Positions 28,321 to 35,660 of a stretch of DNA of 64,000 nucleotides are shown here, in pieces. The notes beneath the pieces are model-generated. The model saw only the letters and a list, made by a program, of their open reading frames with translations. It had not been told where the DNA came from and made no database searches. Position numbers and translations under genes: made by a program. The number at the start of each line of letters is the position of its first letter. Positions within the stretch are counted from its first letter, which is position 1. Source of the DNA: Veillonella sp. T11011-6 (GTDB taxonomy: Bacteria > Bacillota > Negativicutes > Veillonellales > Veillonellaceae); the NCBI RefSeq assembly GCF_002959755.1, contig NZ_PPCW01000001.1, positions 124,001-188,000 on the forward strand, read 5' to 3'.

Positions 28321-29430
28321 ATGAGATCATATTTATTAAGTAGAAAAAATTTAACAAGGAAATTAAGTTTATTATGTGATGAGAATATTAAATCAAAGAA
28401 TACGATTACATCTATAGTAAGAGGAAACGCAATAGAGATATGTAGTTTTTATGATTTAATTATGGAAATAGCTGAATTATCATATAGGAATCCTGATGTA
28501 ATGTTATTTTATCGTGGTCAAAATAATAATTATACGAAGAATAATATTGCTACTTTGTATCCAACGATATATCGTGCTACTGATAAAAGTAATATAAATT
28601 TTGATTTTAAAGTATTAAATGAATCATCTGTAAAATTGATTGCTGCACTTAAAGCAGATGAAAGGATTGATTCAGAAGAACTTAAAGAGATAAGAAAAAT
28701 CAAACTATTACAGTACTCAATTTTGCAACATTATGAGGTATGTAAAACCCCTTTATTAGATTTAACACAATCAATAAAAGTAGCTTGCTCATTTGCAATA
28801 CTAAATAATGAAAAAAATATTGGATATATTTATGTACTTGGACTTCCATATATAAATGGTAGAATATCCGTTGATTCTGAGGAATATATTACTAATATAA
28901 GGCTGTTGAGTATAAGCTCAAGTGCTGCTAAAAGACCATTTTTTCAAGAGGGGTATTTAGTACAAACTGAATTTGCTTCAGATATTGAGAATAATATAAA
29001 AATGGATGAGTTAGACTTTAATAGAAGATTGTTGGCTATTTATAAGTTTAAAAATAATAAACAGTTCTGGGGCGATGAGAGTCCTATAAGCGAGACTGCA
29101 TTATATCCTGATGATGATATAATGAAAGAAATATGTAATAGAATTAAAGATTCTAAATACTATTTGAGTAATAAAACCACCAAAAATACAAATACAAAAT
29201 TATTAGGTGATTTTTTAACATTATGGTCAAATATAGAAAATAATTATAATAGTAAAAATACTAATAATCATTTACTCATAGATAAGTCTTATGTACATGA
29301 TGAATCAGATTTAAGAACTTTGCTAGCTTTTCGAAATAAGGTTATTAACAAACCAGATCTTGTTAAAGATGATGAGTTAATAAAAAGTATTAATATGTTA
29401 AGGTCACTCTTAGATAATAAGAGAATATAA
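28321..29430 (+). CDS. FRG domain-containing protein
   Basis: The 369-residue protein carries the FRG signature: MLFYRGQNNNY (about 61-71), then LQYSILQHYEVCKTPLLDLT (about 130-149) and KVACSFA. FRG domains are named for this Phe-Arg-Gly pattern and are common in phage-defence and toxin-like loci, but their activity is not established to my knowledge. The C-terminal about 100 residues are Asn/Lys-rich and helical, with no recognisable domain. The gene lies 71 bases after the DUF262 gene with its own AAAGG site, and is followed after about 90 bases by the first copy of the repeated terminator hairpin. It is one of the most A+T-rich genes in the window. Confidence 0.8.
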   Translation: MRSYLLSRKNLTRKLSLLCDENIKSKNTITSIVRGNAIEICSFYDLIMEIAELSYRNPDVMLFYRGQNNNYTKNNIATLYPTIYRATDKSNINFDFKVLNESSVKLIAALKADERIDSEELKEIRKIKLLQYSILQHYEVCKTPLLDLTQSIKVACSFAILNNEKNIGYIYVLGLPYINGRISVDSEEYITNIRLLSISSSAAKRPFFQEGYLVQTEFASDIENNIKMDELDFNRRLLAIYKFKNNKQFWGDESPISETALYPDDDIMKEICNRIKDSKYYLSNKTTKNTNTKLLGDFLTLWSNIENNYNSKNTNNHLLIDKSYVHDESDLRTLLAFRNKVINKPDLVKDDELIKSINMLRSLLDNKRI

Positions 29431-29518
29431 TAGTATATTAATATTAGATTTTAATAAATATAATGGTAACCTATTTAGACTAAATTAGTGTTAAGTAGAT
29501 ATTAGAAGAATTATGATT

Positions 29519-29580
29519 AAGCCCTTCGCATAAGCGAAGGGCTTTTACTATACACGCATACTTATAAATGTAATATAATT
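29519..29580 (+). repeat. Repeated terminator hairpin, copy 1
   Basis: GCCCTTCGC (29521-29529), loop ATAA, GCGAAGGGC (29534-29542), then TTTT and the conserved tail TACTATACAC, CATACTTATAAATG, TAATATAAT. It probably terminates the FRG/defence transcript. The stem, T-run and tail recur at 30713 and, with a less conserved tail, at 34766. Confidence 0.9.
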
Positions 29581-29662
29581 AAATTAAATAGTGATGGTAG
29601 GATATTTATCTATGTAGTTAATACTATAAAAAAGTAGTTAATGTTAAAAACAGGATACAACT

Positions 29663-30184
29663 ATGATTATAGAAAAAGCAACAATAGAACAATATGAAGC
29701 TGTTAGATCGTTTTACCATTCTCTTATAGATGGCTTACAAGATTCTATTTACGATATAGGTTGGAAGAAAGATGTTTATCCTGAGCCCGATTTCTTAATA
29801 AATTCAATTTCAAGAGGTGAATTATTCATAGGAACAACTGATGGAAAAATTATGGCAGCTATGGTTATTAACCATGAATCAAACGAAGGATATCAGAATG
29901 TTGATTGGCCCACAAAGGCTAGCGTTGATGAAGTATTAGGCATTCATGCTCTTGGTGTACATCCTGATTACGCCGGTAACGGCTATGCTAAAGAACTAGT
30001 TAGCTTTGTCATTACATATGCTAAGGAACATAAGCAAAAAGCAATACGCCTTGATGTCCTTAAAGGCAATGCTCCTGCTGAAAAGCTATATTCTAGTATG
30101 GGGTTCAAGTATCTCCGTACATTACCCATGTATTATGAGGATACAGGCTTAACAGATTATGAATTATATGAACTTTCATTGTAA
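29663..30184 (+). CDS. GNAT family N-acetyltransferase
   Basis: The 173-residue protein has the acetyl-CoA binding core of GNAT enzymes: LGVHPDYAGNGYAKELV (about 95-111, the R/Q-x-x-G-x-G/A type motif, here with YAGNGYA) and the C-terminal NAPAEKLYSSMGFKYL (about 133-148). The substrate is unknown; small-molecule or protein acetylation are both possible. It is followed after 41 bases by the flavoprotein gene with no terminator between, so these form a two-gene cassette framed by repeat hairpins at 29519 and 30713. Confidence 0.9.
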   Translation: MIIEKATIEQYEAVRSFYHSLIDGLQDSIYDIGWKKDVYPEPDFLINSISRGELFIGTTDGKIMAAMVINHESNEGYQNVDWPTKASVDEVLGIHALGVHPDYAGNGYAKELVSFVITYAKEHKQKAIRLDVLKGNAPAEKLYSSMGFKYLRTLPMYYEDTGLTDYELYELSL

Positions 30185-30225
30185 AGGGTGTTAATTTTAT
30201 AAGCTATGATATAAAGAGGTATATT

Positions 30226-30705
30226 ATGTTTAAACCAATTCGTAAAAAGATAAATGAAATAGATCGCACTGCGACAGAAGCATTATTAACATCTAATCGT
30301 CGTGGTATCTTGGCCATGAATGGAGATAATGGATACCCGTATGCTATTCCCATTAATTATTTTTATGATAATGAAACACAGAAAATTTATTTTCATGGAG
30401 CTAAAGCTGGTCATAAAGTAGATGCATTAAAAGCTTCAGATAAGGTATGTTTTACAGTATATGGGGATGAGCATATTGATGAATCTGAACCATGGGCCCC
30501 ATATGTACAAAGTGCAGTAGTATTTGGTAGATGCCGTTTATTAGAGGCCGGTCCAGAATCTATAGCTCGATTAAAAGAGTTTGCGATGAAATATTATCCT
30601 GATGAAGCGTTAGCTGATGATCAAATTGCTCGTAATGGACGAGCAACACAGATGTTTGAAATCACTATTGAACATATGAGTGGCAAACAAGTACAAGAGA
30701 AATAA
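30226..30705 (+). CDS. Pyridoxamine 5'-phosphate oxidase-like flavoprotein (NimA-type)
   Basis: The 159-residue protein has the split-barrel fold pattern of the PPOX/NimA group: an N-terminal EALLTSNRRGILAMNG segment, GYPYAIPINYFYDN (about 43-56) and IYFHGAKAGHKVDAL (about 61-75), which together form the FMN site. Relatives include 5-nitroimidazole reductases, but many members are general flavin reductases, so resistance should not be assumed. It pairs with the GNAT gene upstream. The next repeat hairpin begins eight bases after its stop. Confidence 0.88.
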   Translation: MFKPIRKKINEIDRTATEALLTSNRRGILAMNGDNGYPYAIPINYFYDNETQKIYFHGAKAGHKVDALKASDKVCFTVYGDEHIDESEPWAPYVQSAVVFGRCRLLEAGPESIARLKEFAMKYYPDEALADDQIARNGRATQMFEITIEHMSGKQVQEK

Positions 30706-30712
30706 TAGATTG

Positions 30713-30776
30713 GCCCTTCGCTTATACGAAGGGCTTTTACTATACACTCATACTTATAAATGTAATATAATGTAAT
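30713..30776 (+). repeat. Repeated terminator hairpin, copy 2
   Basis: GCCCTTCG (30713-30720), loop CTTATA, CGAAGGGC (30727-30734), then TTTT. The tail TACTATACAC, CATACTTATAAATG, TAATATAAT is nearly the same as in copy 1. The upstream bases AGAGAAATAATA, spanning the stop codon of the flavoprotein gene, are shared with copy 3. Confidence 0.9.
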
Positions 30777-30818
30777 TAGTATATATCATTTTAAAAATAT
30801 AGTTCATGGGAGAGAGAC

Positions 30819-31880
30819 ATGATAGATCTAAAGGATTTAGGTACCTTTGAATCTGTACCTGAAATAGTAATAGATATTGTAAAAGGAAATATTGAAGCTT
30901 TAGAAAATACATTAGCAGATGGTTGGGATATTCATAAACCTGTACAATTGGGTAAGTACAGTGAGTATTCCCCTCTAGAATTGGCATTAGTAATGAACTG
31001 TTTGCCAAGTGTTCAATGGTTAGTTGAACATGGAGCAGATCTAAATGATGTAGAAAATCCAAGCTTCCTATTAGCTGTACGGTATGCTGATCAAGAGATA
31101 ATAGATTATGTTGTAGATCATGGTGCTAACATTCACGGATTGAATTCTGTGGAGGTAGATGCTTTTCAAGCTGCCTTATATGGCAAGAAATATGAGAACC
31201 TACAACTGATTCATGACTTAGGCCATACAGTACAGAAGTATGGCGGTAAAGCTTTTAGAAATGCTATTACAGATGAAAATTATGAGGTTCTAGATTTCTT
31301 TATTCATAATGGTGTAGATATTAATTACAATAAGCCTGATTCTGTATATCCTTTTAAGCCGACTCCATTATGTGTAGCTGCTCGGTACGTAGATTTACAG
31401 ATGTGTAAATACTTGGTAGAACATGGTGCGGATGTGACTATCACGGAAAAGGATGGTATGCGTCCTTATAGCATTGCCATTGAAAAGGGCGATATGGAAA
31501 TGGCGGAGTATTTTAAAACATTAGAGCCTGTAGAGTACCATGATAAACAAAATAAAATGGATCAATTAAAACCATTTAAACTCCCAAGAGCATTAGTATC
31601 GTTTTTAGAGGGTGATACACTTTACTTTGAATTGCCAGACTCTGATTTTATATCGGTTGAGTTTTTACCTTTACTTGATACGGTTCCATTTAAAGTGGGC
31701 CGTCGTAAACTATTACGACTATCTAAAGAGCTAGGCGAGTATAATGATTATCAAATTGTATGGGACCCTAAGTCTAAAAAAATCAGTTGTTATGATACCG
31801 AGCATCAAGAGCTACATGAACTTTGCAAGTTTGATGAGTTTATAGCAGATATGGTAGGTCAATTAGAAACCTTATTCTAA
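30819..31880 (+). CDS. Ankyrin repeat protein
   Basis: The 353-residue protein has several ankyrin-type repeats between about 35 and 235, for example SVQWLVEHGADLND, EIIDYVVDHGANIHG, EVLDFFIHNGVDINYN and MCKYLVEHGADVTIT, each ending in the typical hGADhN turn. The last about 110 residues form a separate acidic mixed domain that I cannot name (LYFELPDSDFISVEFLPLL). Ankyrin repeats bind partner proteins; in this setting a toxin-binding immunity role is plausible. There is no signal peptide. GGGAGAGA precedes the ATG. Confidence 0.9.
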   Translation: MIDLKDLGTFESVPEIVIDIVKGNIEALENTLADGWDIHKPVQLGKYSEYSPLELALVMNCLPSVQWLVEHGADLNDVENPSFLLAVRYADQEIIDYVVDHGANIHGLNSVEVDAFQAALYGKKYENLQLIHDLGHTVQKYGGKAFRNAITDENYEVLDFFIHNGVDINYNKPDSVYPFKPTPLCVAARYVDLQMCKYLVEHGADVTITEKDGMRPYSIAIEKGDMEMAEYFKTLEPVEYHDKQNKMDQLKPFKLPRALVSFLEGDTLYFELPDSDFISVEFLPLLDTVPFKVGRRKLLRLSKELGEYNDYQIVWDPKSKKISCYDTEHQELHELCKFDEFIADMVGQLETLF

Positions 31881-31908
31881 TGTATATTGTAAAGTTGAGG
31901 AGATACAT

Positions 31909-32328
31909 ATGGCAGATGCAGTTGAGAAAACTTATACAGATTGGTCAATTGATGTAGGTAACTATAAGTATGAAGGAATTACATTGAATGAGGTTGAGCA
32001 AAATCTCTACGCTATTGAGGATCAAGAGCAGGATTTTGTAGTTATATCACCAGCAAAGGCAATTTCCATAGATAATAAAATGTATAACTTTGTACAAGTT
32101 TGTAGTGATCAAGATACGGATTTATTACATATAGAGCTTAGTGTAACTAATGATGGTGAGCAGGGTGCTATCATATACGGTAAAAATGAGCTAGGACATC
32201 AAGAAGCATTCCAGATCATAGAAGAATTTATTGCACATCATAAGGTACCATCATTAGATGATTGGGAAGTCGTACTAGATTTAAGACCAAAGATGGAAAG
32301 CTATGTAAAGGGTACAAACGATGACTAA
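31909..32328 (+). CDS. Hypothetical acidic protein (immunity-array member)
   Basis: A 139-residue soluble, strongly acidic protein that I do not recognise. It looks mainly beta in the first two thirds (YKYEGITLNEVEQNLYAIED, FVVISPAKAISIDNKM) with a helical C-terminal part (EAFQIIEEFIAHHKVPSLDDW). Size, charge and position fit an immunity protein. GAGGAGA lies five bases before the ATG. It overlaps the next gene by eight bases, so the two are coupled. Confidence 0.8.
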   Translation: MADAVEKTYTDWSIDVGNYKYEGITLNEVEQNLYAIEDQEQDFVVISPAKAISIDNKMYNFVQVCSDQDTDLLHIELSVTNDGEQGAIIYGKNELGHQEAFQIIEEFIAHHKVPSLDDWEVVLDLRPKMESYVKGTNDD

Positions 32329-32680
32329 TCCTGTAATATATGATGAACAGTTAAGGCAATATACCACATTCTACGAAGGAATACAGTTTTGCTGGGATGA
32401 GAAACCAACAGATGCTAATTTAGATACGGCAAAGCTATTAGCTGTTAATTACCATAAAAATATAGATGCAATTGTAACTTTCATTTATAACGAAATACGA
32501 GATTTGTATGGTGATGTAACTATTGATGAAGTGAAATCACGCATTGGTATGCCTATTATTGAATTAGAACGTGATGCTGTGACCTATTGCGAGCAAACCT
32601 TTGATGATACCCATATCTTTTCTTTTACATTTTGGGATGATGAATTCAAAGATTTACATTATTTTGCCATAGATGGATGA
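32321..32680 (+). CDS. Hypothetical protein (immunity-array member)
   Basis: A 119-residue acidic protein without a name I can support. Visible features: YEGIQFCWDEKPTDANLD near the N-terminus, a helical middle (AKLLAVNYHKNIDAIVTFIY), and a beta C-terminus ending FSFTFWDDEFKDLHYFAIDG, with Trp/Asp-rich edges. The last strand pattern (ISFWD-type) is frequent in small immunity-like proteins, but this is only an impression. AAAGGG lies inside the end of the previous gene. Confidence 0.8.
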   Translation: MTNPVIYDEQLRQYTTFYEGIQFCWDEKPTDANLDTAKLLAVNYHKNIDAIVTFIYNEIRDLYGDVTIDEVKSRIGMPIIELERDAVTYCEQTFDDTHIFSFTFWDDEFKDLHYFAIDG

Positions 32681-32727
32681 TATATTTTCCATGATTTTGC
32701 TAGTATGACTTATATGTGGAGTCTATT

Positions 32728-33186
32728 ATGTTATATACACCTAATAACATTTTGTATAAGTATATTCGCTATCGATTTAGACGGATTCAGATTCAGTGCA
32801 ATATGTTATATGATATAGCACCAGAGGAAGAAGATGAGATTTGTCGTAATCTATTAAAAAAGAGAGCGAAGATATTAATTCCCGTTGGCATATTATATTT
32901 TTTGCTTTTTGGGATTATCTTTGCTTGGCTAGTAGGAACAAGTGAGGAATTGAATCCATTAATGCAATGGGAATTAAGAGTTATAGATTATGTTATACCC
33001 ATTTTAAATACCATAGATATTAAATGGTATGCATATTCCCTAGACTTATTGCGAGTAGCAGTTATTTTAGCACCTATAGCGATTATAAATGCATCTCCTT
33101 ATATTATTGTTTCCTATATTGTAGATACTATTTTGATACGACGTGAGGTAAAAGCTTTAATCAAAACTTATTCTATGAATGAGTAA
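32728..33186 (+). CDS. Small integral membrane protein of unknown function
   Basis: The 152-residue protein has at least two long hydrophobic segments: ILIPVGILYFLLFGIIFAWL (about 51-70) and one in the range RVAVILAPIAIINASPYIIV (about 110-135), with a charged N-terminal region. I chose ATG 32728, which has GGAG six bases upstream, over a GTG at 32716. Membrane-embedded immunity proteins exist for pore-forming or lipid-targeting toxins, but there is no family evidence here. It keeps the strand and close spacing of the array. Confidence 0.75.
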   Translation: MLYTPNNILYKYIRYRFRRIQIQCNMLYDIAPEEEDEICRNLLKKRAKILIPVGILYFLLFGIIFAWLVGTSEELNPLMQWELRVIDYVIPILNTIDIKWYAYSLDLLRVAVILAPIAIINASPYIIVSYIVDTILIRREVKALIKTYSMNE

Positions 33187-33229
33187 TTAAAAATTTAGAT
33201 TATATTGGTTTAAACTAGGAGAGAGTATT

Positions 33230-34744
33230 ATGAGTAATCTAAAAGACTTTGATTGGACAGGATTTTGGAATGATGTTGACTATGCGTTTGAATCCTATAT
33301 TGGTAAACCGGTTACTGATAAGGATATTAAAGCAGCTGAAGCAGATCTAGGTTATACATTGCCTGCTGCATATATTGAGCTACTTAAAAACCATAATGGT
33401 GGGGTAGTAAAGAAAAATTGTTTTATTAACGATGATGACGATTGTGTATATATAACAGGAATATATGGCATCGATAGAGATAAAAAATACTCTCTTTTAG
33501 GTGAGATGGGAAATGAGTTTTGGATTTCAAAAGTAAAATATCCCCCTATCGGTGTCGTTGTAGCCGATACGATTTCTGGTGGGCATGATATGATTTTCCT
33601 TGATTATCGTGAGTGCGGTCCAACCGGTGAACCTAAGGTTGTACGGGTCGATCAAGAATGTGATTACTCCATGACTCCCTTAGCAGATAACTTTGGTGAC
33701 TTTATTAAGAACTTATATTTCAATATAGAAGAAATTACGGATGAAGAGTTTCAAGAATTAAGTGATGCGGAAAAGGTTAAGCTCCTTAATGAACAAGAGG
33801 GCATCGATATTAAGCGTGCGATGGAGCTATTGACGAACATAGGCATCGATAATTTGTCCCCTATACTATTAAGCACCTTAGGACGTATGTATAACAATAA
33901 TGGCCGTGCGTCAGAGGCTATCGAGTTGTTTGAACGAATCGATGAGGCACATCGTGATTGGTCTTGGTACTATCGTTGTGGTTATGCTCATGGGATGTTA
34001 GCTATTGGTGAAAGCTACGAATCTGAACATGTGCAGAAAGCATTACAGTTAATAGAGACGGGCATAAAAGTGACGAAAGAAGCTCACTTAGATAAACAGC
34101 TTGTTTGGTGCTGTGAAGTGGTAAAATATCACCTATCTAAAATTAAGCCAAAAGAGTACAAGATGGATTATCCTTTGGTATATGAAACTATTAAGACTGT
34201 GTTTGATAAGAAAAATAGCAAAGATGCTACAGAAGGTAAAGATATTGAAGATGTTAATGAATGCGAAGAAGATAACTATCCTACATATGATGTAGTACAT
34301 TGGGTATTTAATAAGCAAACATATAGCAAAGAAGAGTTTTCCAAAGAATACAATGAAAATGTAAAGAACTATGTAGATGATGATCAATCAGATGACGACG
34401 ATAGATTAGAAGAACCAGAAATTCTAGTAACCTATGAAGCTTGGATTGAAAGTAAAGACCAACTCTTTGATAATGAACGTGTAACCGATGAGGAGTTACA
34501 CGAAGAAGATAAAGAAGATGGTATGTGGCAAGTAGAAATTATGGCTCATCTTGTGGCGGATAATGGTACATATTTTACAAGAGAAGAATTGCTCTTTAAA
34601 TTGCACAATTTGATGGCCAATAAAGAATTAGGCGATCATGTATTCTTTGAAGGCATCGAATACGAAGGCCATGAATGTGAAGGTTACGGACTTATAGATA
34701 ATGAAGATGGCATACCTGTATTCTATATTTGCTGTGGTAGTTGA
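33230..34744 (+). CDS. SUKH (SMI1/KNR4) - TPR-like - C-terminal domain fusion protein
   Basis: The 504-residue protein has three parts. Residues about 8-162 are a SUKH domain: DKDIKAAEADLGYTLPAAYI followed by ELLKNHNGG, then IGVVVADTISGGHDMIFLDY. Residues about 185-300 are a TPR-like helical segment (LSTLGRMYNNNGRASEAIEL, WYYRCGYAHGML). Residues about 355-504 are an acidic domain with EILVTYEAWIESK and LLFKLHNLMANKELGDHVFF. SUKH is a major immunity-protein superfamily. The second part recurs in the gene at 35661 and the third in the gene at 34956, so these genes arose by duplication and domain shuffling. The function of the third domain is unknown. Confidence 0.88.
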   Translation: MSNLKDFDWTGFWNDVDYAFESYIGKPVTDKDIKAAEADLGYTLPAAYIELLKNHNGGVVKKNCFINDDDDCVYITGIYGIDRDKKYSLLGEMGNEFWISKVKYPPIGVVVADTISGGHDMIFLDYRECGPTGEPKVVRVDQECDYSMTPLADNFGDFIKNLYFNIEEITDEEFQELSDAEKVKLLNEQEGIDIKRAMELLTNIGIDNLSPILLSTLGRMYNNNGRASEAIELFERIDEAHRDWSWYYRCGYAHGMLAIGESYESEHVQKALQLIETGIKVTKEAHLDKQLVWCCEVVKYHLSKIKPKEYKMDYPLVYETIKTVFDKKNSKDATEGKDIEDVNECEEDNYPTYDVVHWVFNKQTYSKEEFSKEYNENVKNYVDDDQSDDDDRLEEPEILVTYEAWIESKDQLFDNERVTDEELHEEDKEDGMWQVEIMAHLVADNGTYFTREELLFKLHNLMANKELGDHVFFEGIEYEGHECEGYGLIDNEDGIPVFYICCGS

Positions 34745-34765
34745 TTAATAGAGAAATAATATATT

Positions 34766-34830
34766 AGCCCTTCGCTTATGCGAAGGGCTTTTACTATACA
34801 CGGAAATTTATAACAGTAATAAATTAGATT
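34766..34830 (+). repeat. Repeated terminator hairpin, copy 3
   Basis: AGCCCTTCGC (34766-34775), loop TTAT, GCGAAGGGCT (34780-34789), then TTT and TACTATACAC. The tail beyond that is more diverged than in copies 1 and 2. It lies 21 bases after the SUKH fusion gene. Confidence 0.88.
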
Positions 34831-34903
34831 AAATTATTATAATTTTGTGCTTTGGGCTACGTTATTTCATATGAGATTAGTTTACAATATTGAGGAATAT
34901 ATT

Positions 34904-34936
34904 ATGAATAATGAAATCAAAGCATTGTTTAAATGA
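34904..34936 (+). other. Possible 10-residue leader peptide (MNNEIKALFK)
   Basis: An ATG with GAGGAA six bases upstream opens a 10-codon frame ending in TGA four bases before the AAGGAGG of the next gene. It is either a short translated leader or the decayed start of a former gene copy. There is no run of a single amino acid as in classical attenuators. Confidence 0.35.
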
Positions 34937-34955
34937 CTACAAGGAGGATTATCTT

Positions 34956-35534
34956 ATGATTTTTAATGCCATAAAAAACCTGTTTAACAAGGATGAGAAT
35001 GCAGAGCAGATTGAATATCTTGGTACTGATAAAGATGGTAATAAAATATATGAAGGTTACTATCATGAGTTTAAGGGAATTCCTTGGGTTTTTAATAAAA
35101 CTACTTATACTAGAGAAGAGTTTCTTAAGGCGTTTTATGAATGCTTAGAAGAGCATAACGTTAATCGTGATAATTTACCGCCATTAGTAGAGCCTGAAAT
35201 TCTTGTGAGCTACGAAGCTTGGATTGAAAGTAAAAGTCAGCTTCACCCTAATGAATACTTATACGAAGACGATGAATTAGAAGAATACGATAAAGAAGAC
35301 GGTATGTGGCAAGTTGAAATCTATGCTCGCCTTAAAGCAGATAATGGACAGTACTTTACTACTGAAGAGCTTCTTTTCAAGCTACATAATTTAATGGCCA
35401 ATAAAGAGCTCGGTGATCATGTGTTCTTTGAAAATCTAGCCTATGATGACCACGAATTCGATGGTGACGATATCGATGAAATCGACGATGACGATGAAGG
35501 TACTCCTGTATTTGTCGTATGGCTTGGTAGCTAG
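34956..35534 (+). CDS. Acidic protein sharing the C-terminal domain of the SUKH fusion protein
   Basis: The 192-residue protein has a short unique N-terminus (FNAIKNLFNKDENAEQ) and from about residue 40 matches the last 150 residues of the 33230-34744 product: WVFNKTTYTREEF, EILVSYEAWIESK, DGMWQVEIYA, LLFKLHNLMANKELGDHVFF. DNA identity is much lower than protein similarity, so the duplication is old. A very acidic Asp stretch precedes the C-terminal FVVWLGS. The ATG at 34956 has AAGGAGG nine bases upstream and is preferred over in-frame ATG 34911. An immunity or toxin-binding role is inference. Confidence 0.85.
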   Translation: MIFNAIKNLFNKDENAEQIEYLGTDKDGNKIYEGYYHEFKGIPWVFNKTTYTREEFLKAFYECLEEHNVNRDNLPPLVEPEILVSYEAWIESKSQLHPNEYLYEDDELEEYDKEDGMWQVEIYARLKADNGQYFTTEELLFKLHNLMANKELGDHVFFENLAYDDHEFDGDDIDEIDDDDEGTPVFVVWLGS

Positions 35535-35660
35535 TTAAATAGCTGTTTTTGTCATTAACTATTATTTTAAAATCTGTAACCCATAGTTTTGTGTTGTTTG
35601 TTATAATTATCTTAAGATGAGTTCATATACATATTGATGCTATGAGGGGAAGTGTATTGT

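Larger units (their letters stand above)
15709..29430 (+). other. A+T-rich defence island (type III-like restriction, DUF262-HNH, FRG)
   Basis: Seven same-strand genes with phage-defence type domains sit between housekeeping genes. The first five are separated by -1 to 12 bases, the sixth by 44 and the FRG gene by 71. Composition is visibly more A+T-rich than the surroundings: in two 60-base samples I counted 14 G+C at 20221-20280 (mod1) against 23 at 5461-5520 (uvrA). This fits horizontal acquisition. I see no integrase, transposase, tRNA or flanking direct repeat that would define a mobile element. Confidence 0.8.

Noticed and set aside
29519-34830. Three similar palindromic repeats as a CRISPR-like array
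   Set aside because: The copies are 1.2 and 4 kb apart with genes between them, and each is a stem followed by a T-run after a gene end. There is no regular spacer and no cas gene.
34911-34955. Upstream in-frame ATG as the start of the 34956 gene
   Set aside because: It has no ribosome site, while the ATG at 34956 has AAGGAGG at good distance. The extra residues would be encoded across that site.
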